Shown here: positions 55,997 through 64,000 of the stretch, in pieces | How positions within the stretch are numbered: position 1 is the first letter of the stretch | Layout of the letters: each line of letters starts with the position of its first letter | Assembly (NCBI RefSeq): GCF_028401955.1 | Contig: NZ_JAQOTJ010000010.1 | Coordinates: 122,129 to 186,128, forward strand | DNA: 64,000 nt | From: Bacillus sp. BP-3 | GTDB lineage: Bacteria > Bacillota > Bacilli > Bacillales > Bacillaceae_G | Reading direction: 5' to 3' | Program-made: the position numbers and the translations under genes | Notes under the pieces: generated by a model | Seen by the model: the letters and a program-made list of their open reading frames with translations, nothing else | Database searches by the model: none | Told to the model about the DNA's origin: nothing

Positions 55997-56854
55997 CTAA
56001 ATTTTCATCTTTTTTAAGAGCGTATTTTTGTAAGAATTTAAGTCTAATAGTTCAAAAAAGAAAAGCGCTTTCTCATAAGCAACTCTAATATCATCTTCTA
56101 AATGTCCTAGTTGCTCAAGACATTCTCCCTTTTGATAAAATAACTGCCCAATGAGTGTCATGTTACTAATTCGGCATGATGTTTCGATTGCTTTTTCAAC
56201 GTGATAAAGAGCTTCTTCATACTGTTCATCTAAATACAATGCCTTTGCATGATTATAGCCAACCTTTATGGCAAACTCCTCGTTACTATGTAATGATTCC
56301 AGCTGTTTTAAAATATCTTGATAAAGTTCAATGCTTTTTTGAATACATTCATTTTCCGCATAAATATTTGCAATTGAATTTTCAATGTATAAATTTTGAA
56401 ATACGTCGATTCCCACTAATTGCTGATTTATTAATTTTTTCAGCTCCAAAATGCAGTATTCATAATTCACTTTTTTCAACACATACGCTGACAAGTGATA
56501 ATGCCAAAGAAGAAACTGTTGAAACTCTGGATGTTCTTCTTCTTTCTTTAATTCATCCCACACCTTTTTATAAATTTCTTCATATTTCTTTTGTTTGCAT
56601 AACGCTTTAATATGAATCTTAAATTGTTTTTTTCGTTCAATATCAGAATAAGCCAGTACTTCATAAAAATGAATAATCGGTACTTGTAGCTTCGCTGCAA
56701 TCCCTTGCAATATATCCATACTTGGATATACTACTCCTGATTCAATTCTACTTACTTCTGATTGATGACATATATTATCAGATAGTTGCTTTTGTGTCAA
56801 ACCTCTCATCATTCTAATCTTTTTAATTTCAGCTCCTAGTTTTTGCGCGTGCAT
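55997..56854 (-). CDS. plcR: Quorum-sensing regulator PlcR
   Basis: The 285-residue RNPP regulator has an N-terminal HTH (about 5-60, with KLGAEIKKIRMMRGLTQKQL and SVSRIESG-like QSEVSRIESG) and five TPR motifs that bind PapR. It activates secreted toxins, proteases and phospholipases. It is full length with no nonsense codon, unlike B. anthracis. ATG 56854 gives MHAQKLGAE; six in-frame codons upstream are rejected. Confidence 0.96.
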   Translation of the reverse strand: MHAQKLGAEIKKIRMMRGLTQKQLSDNICHQSEVSRIESGVVYPSMDILQGIAAKLQVPIIHFYEVLAYSDIERKKQFKIHIKALCKQKKYEEIYKKVWDELKKEEEHPEFQQFLLWHYHLSAYVLKKVNYEYCILELKKLINQQLVGIDVFQNLYIENSIANIYAENECIQKSIELYQDILKQLESLHSNEEFAIKVGYNHAKALYLDEQYEEALYHVEKAIETSCRISNMTLIGQLFYQKGECLEQLGHLEDDIRVAYEKALFFFELLDLNSYKNTLLKKMKI

Positions 56855-56936
56855 ATTCGTCCACCATCCCATTTATAGCAATTTAGTTTTAAAAATGGTC
56901 ACACCACTACAATAATGTCAATTCGACAATTTTCGA

Positions 56937-56952
56937 TATGAAATATTGCATA
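56937..56952. promoter_or_regulatory. Perfect PlcR box between plcR and nprB
   Basis: TATGAAATATTGCATA matches TATGNANNNNTNCATA exactly. It is about 80 bases from each start codon, so it can serve both plcR autoregulation and nprB. Confidence 0.93.
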
Positions 56953-57022
56953 ATTTATATAAAATTCAGCAATTTCCTCTTACAATTCATCTCATACAAA
57001 TACAAGATTAGGAGTGTTAAAG

Positions 57023-58780
57023 ATGAATTACAAAAAAATGACTAGTGCCCTTTTTGCTTTCGGCTTGCTCTGTCCTTTATCAAGTGAAGCAATTCATGCT
57101 CAAGAAATTGATAATAACCAGGTGAAAGTTGACATTGCTCAACCTGGTCTAACAATCGGAGCATTAACAGAACCCCAAAACGATACGAAAGAAAATATCG
57201 CGAAAAAATACTTAAAAGGTGAAGTACAAGGGGCAAAAGCACAACAAGAGCAAGTTACCACTGAAAAAAGTGCTGATTTCCAACTAACAAATCAAGAAAC
57301 AAAAGAAAACCAAACAGAAGTACGTCTTACCCAAACTTATAAAAGCTACAAAGTATACGGCCAAGACTTAATTGTAAAAGTAGATAAAAATGGAGTAATT
57401 ACAACTGTCAGCGGTAAGGTTACCCAAAATTTAGAACAACAACCTAATCTTACTATAACAAATTTTTTGTCGAAAAATGAAGTAAAAACTTCCTTACGAA
57501 ATTCTCTTCAAATTCCAAACGATGCGTTAGAAAAAGAATTTACTAGTGAAACTGTCATTTATAGAAAGCAAGACGGCAGCTATACATATGCAGATGTTAT
57601 TACATTTACATATGAAAATAATGATCAAATCATTAACGGTCAAGCAATTATTGATTTAATTCATAGTGAAATGTTATTCCAAGAAAAAATGGTAAAAAAT
57701 AAAGAAAAACAACCTATTCCACAAGCTGGGATTCCTCAGTTCTCTCCAGCAAAGAAACACGGAGCTGGTGTAAATACACTACTAGAAAAGGTATTATTTA
57801 ATATCGCAAAAGGAACTGATGAAAAATTTTATTTAGCTGATTTAACGCGTGGTAATGGTATTTATATTTATGATGCAAACTATGCGGATTCACAAGGTGG
57901 ATATAACCAAACTGGTTATCCTGGCACACTCGTTTCTAGTACATCAACTACATTCGCAGATAAAGAAGCTGTTGGTGTTATGAAAAACATGAGTGCTATT
58001 TATGATTATTATAAAACAAAGCACAATCTCAAAAGCTATGATAATAAAGATGCAAAAATTGTTGCAAGCGTACACGGATTTGATTCTACTGAAGTAAATG
58101 ATGGCGTAAAAACAAACTATGAAAACGCTTTTTGGCATCCAGGTTGGAACCAAATGGTATTTGGCGATGGCTTAAACGGAAAATTAACATCTGCTATTGA
58201 TGTAACTGCACATGAATTTGGACACGCTGTATTTAGCGGAACAACTAAAAATAAAGTTGTAAAATATCCAAACGATGAAACAAATGCATTAAACGAAGGA
58301 CTTGCGGACTTCTGGGGAACACAAGTAGAGTTTTACGTAAAAAAAGACAAAGGAAATTGGATTATGGGTGATACATTAGACGGCCAAACAATTCGTGATA
58401 TTCCAAACGAAATTGGTGACCGTGGTAAAAAACTATATACAAATTTACAAGATTTCTATAATGACGGAAACAACCAAGAATCTCACGCAAATTCAGGTAT
58501 TATTAGCCACGTTCTTTATCAATTGGTCGAGGGAAAAACATATAATGGTGTAACAGTCGCAAAACAAGGGAACGAGAAAGTAAGCAAAATCGTTATGCGA
58601 GCCCTGCAAAACTATGCAACATCAGCAGAAGATTTTGAGTCCCTTCACTCTCACATTGTACAAGCTGCAAAAGATTTATATGGCAATGCAGTAGCGACAC
58701 AGGTGGAAAAGGCATTTATTGCTCATGGTTACAAAGCGTTACCACAAGGAAATAACGTAATTGAAATACAAAAAAAATAA
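57023..58780 (+). CDS. nprB: Neutral protease NprB (thermolysin-like M4)
   Basis: The 585-residue secreted zinc protease has a signal peptide (about 1-28, ending IHAQE), an FTP/PepSY propeptide (about 40-270) and a catalytic domain with VTAHEFGHAVFSG (zinc HExxH) and NEGLADFWG (third zinc ligand), then HSHI. ATG 57023 follows GGAGTG. It lies divergent from plcR with a PlcR box, so it is a PlcR target. Confidence 0.95.
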   Translation: MNYKKMTSALFAFGLLCPLSSEAIHAQEIDNNQVKVDIAQPGLTIGALTEPQNDTKENIAKKYLKGEVQGAKAQQEQVTTEKSADFQLTNQETKENQTEVRLTQTYKSYKVYGQDLIVKVDKNGVITTVSGKVTQNLEQQPNLTITNFLSKNEVKTSLRNSLQIPNDALEKEFTSETVIYRKQDGSYTYADVITFTYENNDQIINGQAIIDLIHSEMLFQEKMVKNKEKQPIPQAGIPQFSPAKKHGAGVNTLLEKVLFNIAKGTDEKFYLADLTRGNGIYIYDANYADSQGGYNQTGYPGTLVSSTSTTFADKEAVGVMKNMSAIYDYYKTKHNLKSYDNKDAKIVASVHGFDSTEVNDGVKTNYENAFWHPGWNQMVFGDGLNGKLTSAIDVTAHEFGHAVFSGTTKNKVVKYPNDETNALNEGLADFWGTQVEFYVKKDKGNWIMGDTLDGQTIRDIPNEIGDRGKKLYTNLQDFYNDGNNQESHANSGIISHVLYQLVEGKTYNGVTVAKQGNEKVSKIVMRALQNYATSAEDFESLHSHIVQAAKDLYGNAVATQVEKAFIAHGYKALPQGNNVIEIQKK

Positions 58781-58787
58781 TAATTAA

Positions 58788-58822
58788 AAAGATGTTTACC
58801 GATTCACATTGGTAAACATCTT
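58788..58822. terminator. Bidirectional terminator of nprB and the response regulator
   Basis: AAAAGATGTTTACC and GGTAAACATCTTTT form a perfect stem between convergent genes. Confidence 0.93.
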
Positions 58823-58825
58823 TTC

Positions 58826-59428
58826 TCATATCCACCCTTTTTCTTCTGCAATCGTAATCGCCTCGATCCGATTTTTCGCATCCAACTTCGTTAAAACATC
58901 GGAAATATAATTTCGAACAGTTCCAGATGAAAGATATAGTGTTTTGGCGATTTCATTTGTCGTCTTTCCTTCTTTGGCTAATAGAAGAACTTCTTTTTCC
59001 CGATCTGTTAACGGATTTTGTTCTTGCCAAAGTCCAAACATAAGCTCCGGAGAAATTTCTCGTTTTCCATTCATAACATTACGAATTGCCGCTGCAAGAT
59101 CTTCACTCGGACTATCTTTTAATAAATATCCATGAACATTCGCTTTCATTGCACGCTCGAAGTAGCCAGGACGAGCAAATGTTGTTAAAATCATAACTCT
59201 GCACAGTGATTGTTGTTTCCGTAATGTTTCAGCAACATCCAGCCCGCTCTGAATCGGCATTTCAATGTCCATAATACTAATATCCGGCTGTAATGTTTCA
59301 ATTAGCTTTAAGGCCTCTTCTCCGTTCTCCGCTTGTCCAACAACTTCAATATCATCCTCTAAATCCAGCAAAGCTCCTAACGCTCCGCGAAGCATACGTT
59401 GATCTTCGGCAATGATGATTCGAATCAT
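58826..59428 (-). CDS. LuxR-family two-component response regulator (YvfU-like)
   Basis: The 200-residue NarL/FixJ-type regulator has a receiver with D54 in SIMDIEMP and an LuxR HTH (about 137-195, LTDREKEVLLLAKEG KTTNEIAKTL). It starts 4 bases inside the histidine kinase end. The operon with an ABC exporter resembles B. subtilis yvfRSTU. Signal unknown. Confidence 0.92.
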   Translation of the reverse strand: MIRIIIAEDQRMLRGALGALLDLEDDIEVVGQAENGEEALKLIETLQPDISIMDIEMPIQSGLDVAETLRKQQSLCRVMILTTFARPGYFERAMKANVHGYLLKDSPSEDLAAAIRNVMNGKREISPELMFGLWQEQNPLTDREKEVLLLAKEGKTTNEIAKTLYLSSGTVRNYISDVLTKLDAKNRIEAITIAEEKGWI

Positions 59429-60552
59429 GCACGCGCACCCTCTTTCCCTGTTCTTATGACAATTGGAATATGTATTGTTAACATCGTTCCATTATGAACA
59501 TCATTTAATTTAAGCATTCCATCAATAAGAGCCAATCGCTCCCTCATGCCAAGAATACCATTCCCATCATGATTTTTTTGTAATCCAATACCATTATCCT
59601 TTACTTGTACAGCCAATTTCCCTTGTACTTCAAGCAGAGTAATTACGCATTCCGTTGCCTTACTATGCTTAACAACATTTGTCACCGCTTCACGTATACA
59701 CATTCCTAAAATGTTTTGTTCTAGTGGTGATAATACATTCGTACTTGTCTCCTGCTGCACTTCTAACGATATGCTAGCAGCTTGAAGAATCACCTTCACT
59801 TGCTCTAGCTCTTCTTCTACAGTAATCATCCGCATATCAGAAATTAATTCTCTCAATTGTTTTAACGCTGTTCTTGATGTTTGCGTGATCTCCTTTGCCT
59901 CCAGACAAGCACGCTCCGGATTTTTCACAATAAGCTTCTCAACAAGCTGGCCTTTTAATGTAATAAGCGATAACGTATGTCCTAACGTATCGTGCAAATC
60001 TCTTGCAATGCGCTGCCGTTCTTCTCGTTTTACTAGATCACGAATTTGTTCATTCGCTTCACTTAGCTGTGTTCTTAATATCTTTTTCTGATTAAAATTC
60101 CGCATGCCAAATGGTGTAACAATCATTAAAATAAACATTGGGATCATAGTTATAGCAGACGTGTTTGTAAACTCGCGGATGTTCACCAACATAAAAGAAC
60201 CAATCATTACAATAAAAAAGAAAAACAACAATCGAAATTGTTTCTTTGTCGGTGTAAACCCCATTGCATTTGCTGTAAAAAATCCAAAGAAAATCATAGA
60301 TGGGTGATAAAACATACTAAATAAGAAAGTAATTACAAATTGAATACAAGCCCATATAACAAAGTTCTTTGGCACAAAATAAAGCTGGCGGTATGCAATA
60401 ACAAAGAGTACAAGCATCCCGCCTCCTAATATCAACTTCCAACCTGATTGCCCCATCAAGTAGTAAAGAGGGTACAACAAATATACGAGCCATATATAAG
60501 GGAAGACTCCCATATGTCTTGGAAAGATTTCAAACTGCTTCTTTTCGATCAT
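59425..60552 (-). CDS. Sensor histidine kinase (YvfT-like, HisKA_3)
   Basis: The 375-residue kinase has about five or six N-terminal membrane helices (15-150) and a cytoplasmic HisKA_3 domain with the phosphorylated H187 in RIARDLHDTLGHTLSL, then an HATPase with VKDNGIGL and GNGILGMRERL. It is close to DesK in layout. It lies 1 base after the permease stop. Confidence 0.92.
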   Translation of the reverse strand: MIEKKQFEIFPRHMGVFPYIWLVYLLYPLYYLMGQSGWKLILGGGMLVLFVIAYRQLYFVPKNFVIWACIQFVITFLFSMFYHPSMIFFGFFTANAMGFTPTKKQFRLLFFFFIVMIGSFMLVNIREFTNTSAITMIPMFILMIVTPFGMRNFNQKKILRTQLSEANEQIRDLVKREERQRIARDLHDTLGHTLSLITLKGQLVEKLIVKNPERACLEAKEITQTSRTALKQLRELISDMRMITVEEELEQVKVILQAASISLEVQQETSTNVLSPLEQNILGMCIREAVTNVVKHSKATECVITLLEVQGKLAVQVKDNGIGLQKNHDGNGILGMRERLALIDGMLKLNDVHNGTMLTIHIPIVIRTGKEGARA

Positions 60553-60553
60553 G

Positions 60554-61288
60554 TTATACCGCTTCCTGTCTTTTTCTTATATATATTGATAGTACAACAA
60601 AAGCGATAAAATAACCTCCCAAAATTGCCGCATTTTCCCAACCGATTGTCTTGCCGGCAACAATGTCCCAAGCTCCGCTTCCGAAATGATATGTCGGTGT
60701 CCATTCCCCAATACTTCTTAACGTCTTTGGAAATATTTCAATCGGCGTCCACAAGCCTCCTAGAATCGCTAAACACATATTTAATATATTTGCTAGTCCG
60801 GTAGCCGCATCCGCTTTCTTAATCGCACCGATAATCGTTCCAAGTGCTAAAAATGGTGTAACACCAACCAATAGCCATAATCCAGCGCCAATCCACTGTC
60901 CAATTGTTAACTGTACATCATTAATGACTATACCCGCGATGAAAATAACGATGATTGAAAAAGCATTTACAACCGTTTGAGCAATAATTTTAGCTGTTAA
61001 ATATACTCCTTCTGGCAGTGGTGTAATTTGTAAAAGCTGTGTCCACCCTTGCCCTTTTTCTTGTGAAAGACGAACACCGAAACTAAAGAGTGCTGTTCCT
61101 ACAATACTAAAAGTAGCCATTGAAATTAAATAATGCACTTTCCATGCATCTCCGTTTCGCGGCACTGACACAACATTTGTAAAAATATAATAAAATATAA
61201 CTGGCATTAATAAAGAGAAAAAGATAAATAATTTATTGCGAAACGTACGTAATATTTCTATTTTACATTGCATCCAAAACGCTCTCAT
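60554..61288 (-). CDS. ABC transporter permease (YvfS-like)
   Basis: The 244-residue ABC-2-type permease has about six membrane helices and the LSQEKGQGW segment seen in such exporters. It overlaps the ATPase gene by 4 bases. Substrate unknown; it may be a membrane-acting compound or lipid. Confidence 0.88.
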   Translation of the reverse strand: MRAFWMQCKIEILRTFRNKLFIFFSLLMPVIFYYIFTNVVSVPRNGDAWKVHYLISMATFSIVGTALFSFGVRLSQEKGQGWTQLLQITPLPEGVYLTAKIIAQTVVNAFSIIVIFIAGIVINDVQLTIGQWIGAGLWLLVGVTPFLALGTIIGAIKKADAATGLANILNMCLAILGGLWTPIEIFPKTLRSIGEWTPTYHFGSGAWDIVAGKTIGWENAAILGGYFIAFVVLSIYIRKRQEAV

Positions 61289-62187
61289 GCGATTTCCTCC
61301 TTCTGATTAGCGACAAATTGTTCAAAAGCTTCATCTAAGCTGCCGCGATCAACAGCAATATCCATAACAGGCAAGTTTTTATGAAAAATTTCTCGAAGCG
61401 TAGCATCCGTATCATCTGTTGTCAGCACCACACGTTTTTCATGCCACTGGACACTTGTAACATGAGATAGGCTGCGAAGCATATTCGTCGGCAATTCCTC
61501 TTTCACATAAAATGAAATTGTTTTTTGAGAAATTGTTGCTTTCATTTCATCTGGCGTTCCATCAGCAATGATTTTTCCATTACCAAATAATAAAATTCGA
61601 TCTGCTAACGCATCTGCTTCTTCTAAATAGTGCGTTGTTAAAATTATTGTTTTTCCTTCACCTGCTAATTTTCGAATTGTATCCCAAAAGCTTTTTCTAG
61701 ATGTAATATCCATCCCTACTGTTGGTTCATCCAAGAAAAGTAAATCGGGATTTCCCGCAAGTGCAAGCGCAAAATTTAAACGTCTTTTTTGACCGCCAGA
61801 TAGCTTTTCACACCTTTGCTTTCTTTCTGATTCTAAATTGGATAACTTAAGTAATGTCTCTTTTGCAATTGGATTCGTATAATAACTACGAAACAAGTCA
61901 ATTGCTTCTTCTACTGACACGCTATCAATGACGCTCACTTCTTGCAACATTGCTCCTAGGCGATTGCGAACATCTCGGTGTTTTGGGCTCTTACCGAAGA
62001 TAGAAACTTTTCCTTCTGAAGGATCCCTTAATCCAAGCATCATCGAAATTGTTGTCGTTTTCCCCGCTCCGTTCGGTCCAAGTAATGCAACAATCTCTCC
62101 TTTCGTTACTGTAAATGAAACGTTATTTACTGCCTTTTTATGTTTAAATGTTTTTGAAACACCATTTACTTCAATTACTTGTTTCAT
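61285..62187 (-). CDS. ABC transporter ATP-binding protein (YvfR-like)
   Basis: The 300-residue ATPase has Walker A LLGPNGAGKTTT, signature LSGGQKRRLNFALAL and Walker B LLFLDEPTVGMD. ATG at 62187 follows GGAGGTGGAGG; the longer upstream frame of 53 codons is rejected. It is the first gene of the four-gene operon, with a TGACAT/ATGTCA palindrome upstream. Confidence 0.94.
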   Translation of the reverse strand: MKQVIEVNGVSKTFKHKKAVNNVSFTVTKGEIVALLGPNGAGKTTTISMMLGLRDPSEGKVSIFGKSPKHRDVRNRLGAMLQEVSVIDSVSVEEAIDLFRSYYTNPIAKETLLKLSNLESERKQRCEKLSGGQKRRLNFALALAGNPDLLFLDEPTVGMDITSRKSFWDTIRKLAGEGKTIILTTHYLEEADALADRILLFGNGKIIADGTPDEMKATISQKTISFYVKEELPTNMLRSLSHVTSVQWHEKRVVLTTDDTDATLREIFHKNLPVMDIAVDRGSLDEAFEQFVANQKEEIA

Positions 62188-62258
62188 TCCTCCACCTCCG
62201 TCGTTCTTATATTTATATTGTATAAATTGGAAGGGATGGAAAACAGTATGAGACGTCA

Positions 62259-62281
62259 TGACATGAATATGACAAATGTCA
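62259..62281. promoter_or_regulatory. Candidate response-regulator site upstream of the ABC operon
   Basis: TGACAT and ATGTCA are separated by 11 bases containing a further ATGACA half. It lies in the gap with map, about 70 bases before the ATPase start. Confidence 0.4.
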
Positions 62282-62381
62282 GAAAATCTTGAAATGGGTG
62301 ACTTCCCACGTTGGTAGCAGGACAAAAATAAACATGATACAATCATATAAGATGTACATTCGAGGAAGGACAGTGGTTTTC

Positions 62382-63128
62382 ATGATTATTCGCAATGAAC
62401 AAGATTTAGAAAGCTTACGAAAAATCGGCCGCATCGTTGCGCTTGCTCGCGAGGAAATGAAAAAACAAGCGCAACCAGGCATGACAACAAAAGAGCTTGA
62501 TTTAATCGGCAAGAAAGTATTAGATGAGCACGGTGCTATTTCTGCACCTGAAAAAGAATATAATTTTCCAGGGACAACTTGCATTAGCGTCAATGAAGAA
62601 GTTGCACACGGCATCCCAGGAGACCGCGTTCTAAAAGAAGGCGACTTAGTAAACGTCGACGTATCTGCAGCACTTGATGGTTACTACGCAGATACAGGTA
62701 TTTCATTTGTTCTTGGACAAGACGAAGCAAAAGAAAAGCTTTGCGCTGCTGCTGAGAGTGCATTTTGGGCAGCTATGAAAAAAATAAGAGCTGGTGCAAA
62801 ACAAAACCAAATTGGCCGTGCAGTTAACAATGATGCTCGTAAAAATGGCTATAAAGTCATTGAAAACTTAACGGGACACGGCATTGGCCTTAGCTTACAC
62901 GAAGCACCAAACCATATTTTAAACTATTTCGATCCAATGGATAGCACTCTCTTAAAAGACGGCCTTGTCTTAGCAGTAGAACCATTCGTATCAATGGGAG
63001 CAGATCATATTATCGAACGTGGCGACGATGGCTGGACATTTGTCACACCAGATAAAAGCCTTGTTGCTCAGTGTGAACATACAATCGTTGTAACTCGCAG
63101 TGAACCGATTATTTTAACAGCGCTATAA
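62382..63128 (+). CDS. map: Methionine aminopeptidase, type I
   Basis: The 248-residue metalloprotease removes N-terminal methionine. Metal ligands appear in VNVDVSAALDGYYADTG, GHGIGLSLHEAP, LAVEPF and QCEHTI. ATG at 62382 lies after GGACAGTGG; a GTG three codons earlier (62373), with AGGAAGG, is an equal candidate. It is a second-type Map, separate from the ribosomal-operon copy. Confidence 0.95.
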   Translation: MIIRNEQDLESLRKIGRIVALAREEMKKQAQPGMTTKELDLIGKKVLDEHGAISAPEKEYNFPGTTCISVNEEVAHGIPGDRVLKEGDLVNVDVSAALDGYYADTGISFVLGQDEAKEKLCAAAESAFWAAMKKIRAGAKQNQIGRAVNNDARKNGYKVIENLTGHGIGLSLHEAPNHILNYFDPMDSTLLKDGLVLAVEPFVSMGADHIIERGDDGWTFVTPDKSLVAQCEHTIVVTRSEPIILTAL

Positions 63129-63175
63129 GCAAAAAATACAGGAATTATAGTAATCTAACCCCTGTCATAAAAAAC

Positions 63176-63222
63176 GAAATCAGCGCGTCCCAGTACTCAA
63201 TTTGGGCGCGCTGATTTCATTT
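63176..63222 (+). terminator. Terminator of map
   Basis: GAAATCAGCGCG and CGCGCTGATTTC pair perfectly, with CCCA/TGGG extending the stem, then ATTTTAAAA. Confidence 0.92.
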
Positions 63223-63249
63223 TAAAAAGCTTTCAGTTTTCAGCATAGA

Positions 63250-63318
63250 AAAAACCCTTTAGGGCTCATTCTTTTCTTCACCTGTCCATGAAGTTTTTTG
63301 AATGATTTCCTAAAGGGG
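63250..63318 (-). terminator. Terminator of the LPXTG protein gene
   Basis: CCCTTTAGG and CCTAAAGGG pair across a long loop, followed on the minus strand by TTTTTTCTATG. Confidence 0.75.
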
Positions 63319-63342
63319 CTATCTATAATACTCTAAATCTTT

Positions 63343-64000
63343 TTATTGTTTCATTCGTTGACGAGCGAATAACATTCCACCTAAAACGAACAATACCATA
63401 CCTCCAACAATTGAAATCATCTCCGCTGGTGTTCCTCCCGTTTTAGGAAGTAATACTGTCGTCTTATCGTTTTCTTTATTGGATGGAACTTTTATATCGC
63501 TATTTGTGTTCGGATCTTTCGGATCTATGTTTGGACCCTTGGATGGATCTTTGGGATCTTCATCTGTCCATTCCGGAATCTTTGTATTTGTAATATCATA
63601 ACCTTTTACTTCTGATTTGTATCCTGCTACTTCTTGTTCTTTTATTTCGTACTTATATACTTTGCCGTCTGCATCGTACGCTTGGAGATTATCAAACGTG
63701 TACCTCCAATTGGTTGCTTCTGTTACGTCCTTCGTGTCAACTACTTGACCGTTTTGTAGTAAGTCGACCTTGATTGTACTTGGACGTTCTTTCGCATTAT
63801 CGTCTTTCCACGTCTTCGTTCCTTCTACTTTTGTTTGACCAACCTTTGTATTCGTAATGTCATAACCTTTTACTTCTGATTTATATCCTGCTACTTCTTG
63901 TTCTTTTATTTCGTACTTATATGCTTTGCCGTCTGCATCGTACGCTTGGAGATTATCAAACGTGTACCTCCAATTGGTTGCTTCTGTTACGTCCTTCGTG
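63343..64000 (-). CDS. Cna-B-repeat LPXTG surface protein, C-terminal part (runs off the right edge)
   Basis: The minus frame stays open to the window edge. It encodes Cna_B-type repeats of 88 residues (264 bp apart; TAATATCATA at 63591 and TAATGTCATA at 63855) with YKYEIKEQEVAGY and YDITNTK motifs. A proline/lysine linker, LPKTG, a membrane helix (SIVGGMVLFVLGGMLF) and RQRMKQ follow. A sortase would anchor it to the wall, probably as an adhesin. The N-terminus is outside the window. Confidence 0.92.
   Translation of the reverse strand, partial: TKDVTEATNWRYTFDNLQAYDADGKAYKYEIKEQEVAGYKSEVKGYDITNTKVGQTKVEGTKTWKDDNAKERPSTIKVDLLQNGQVVDTKDVTEATNWRYTFDNLQAYDADGKVYKYEIKEQEVAGYKSEVKGYDITNTKIPEWTDEDPKDPSKGPNIDPKDPNTNSDIKVPSNKENDKTTVLLPKTGGTPAEMISIVGGMVLFVLGGMLFARQRMKQ

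Overview
This is a chromosomal window from a Bacillus cereus-group bacterium. The base composition is AT-rich and ribosome-binding sites are strong Gram-positive ones. The gene order follows the conserved Bacillus run from atp through upp, glyA, the ywl genes, spoIIR, prmC, prfA, tdk, rho, glpX, murA, fba, spo0F and pyrG to rpoE. The group is fixed by an intact plcR-papR pair beside the neutral protease gene nprB. Because PlcR is full length, the strain is probably not B. anthracis. Nearly everything is on the minus strand.

Layout. 1-1214: the start of murA, then ywmB and a DUF1146 gene. 1338-11660: an 11-gene complex I operon (nuoABCDHIJKLMN) without nuoEFG. 11700-13130: a short, decayed stretch with three broken genes (DUF975, LtrA-like, Fer4_19-like) around an intact MarR regulator. 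13224-15167: a membrane-bound PAS-GGDEF protein. 15546-22973: the F1Fo ATP synthase operon, with repeat elements lodged between atpA, atpG and atpD. 23457-28356: upp, glyA, ywlG, rpiB, ywlE and a PTS IIA gene. 28718-29871: a plus-strand DoxX gene followed by a flavin reductase. 30246-45665: mntP, ywlC, ywlB, spoIIR, prmC, prfA, tdk, rpmE2, rho, glpX, murA2, fbaA, spo0F, ywjG, pyrG and rpoE. 45838-53172: a fatty-acid oxidation cluster (TetR regulator, two acyl-CoA dehydrogenases, hydroxyacyl-CoA dehydrogenase, thiolase, Fe-S oxidoreductase). 53465-55682: cardiolipin synthase and UvsE. 55763-58780: papR, plcR, nprB. 58826-62187: a two-component system with an ABC exporter. 62382-63128: methionine aminopeptidase. 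63343-64000: the end of an LPXTG surface protein.

How the genes work together. The nuo and atp operons supply the membrane energy chain. The fatty-acid cluster feeds electrons, probably through the ywjF Fe-S protein, to the same quinone pool. PapR is a secreted and re-imported peptide that activates PlcR. PlcR boxes lie in the plcR/nprB gap and before papR, so the system is self-amplifying and drives a secreted protease. pyrG carries a recognisable CTP-sensing attenuator.

No wholly new multi-gene system is evident. The least explained signals are small. Two families of dispersed hairpin repeats repeatedly sit flush against stop codons, sometimes supplying the stop. A matching pair of palindromes marks promoters of the fatty-acid cluster. 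There are also several gene relics and a 117-bp tandem repeat inside nuoC. All assignments come from reading the sequence and from family knowledge; no searches were run.
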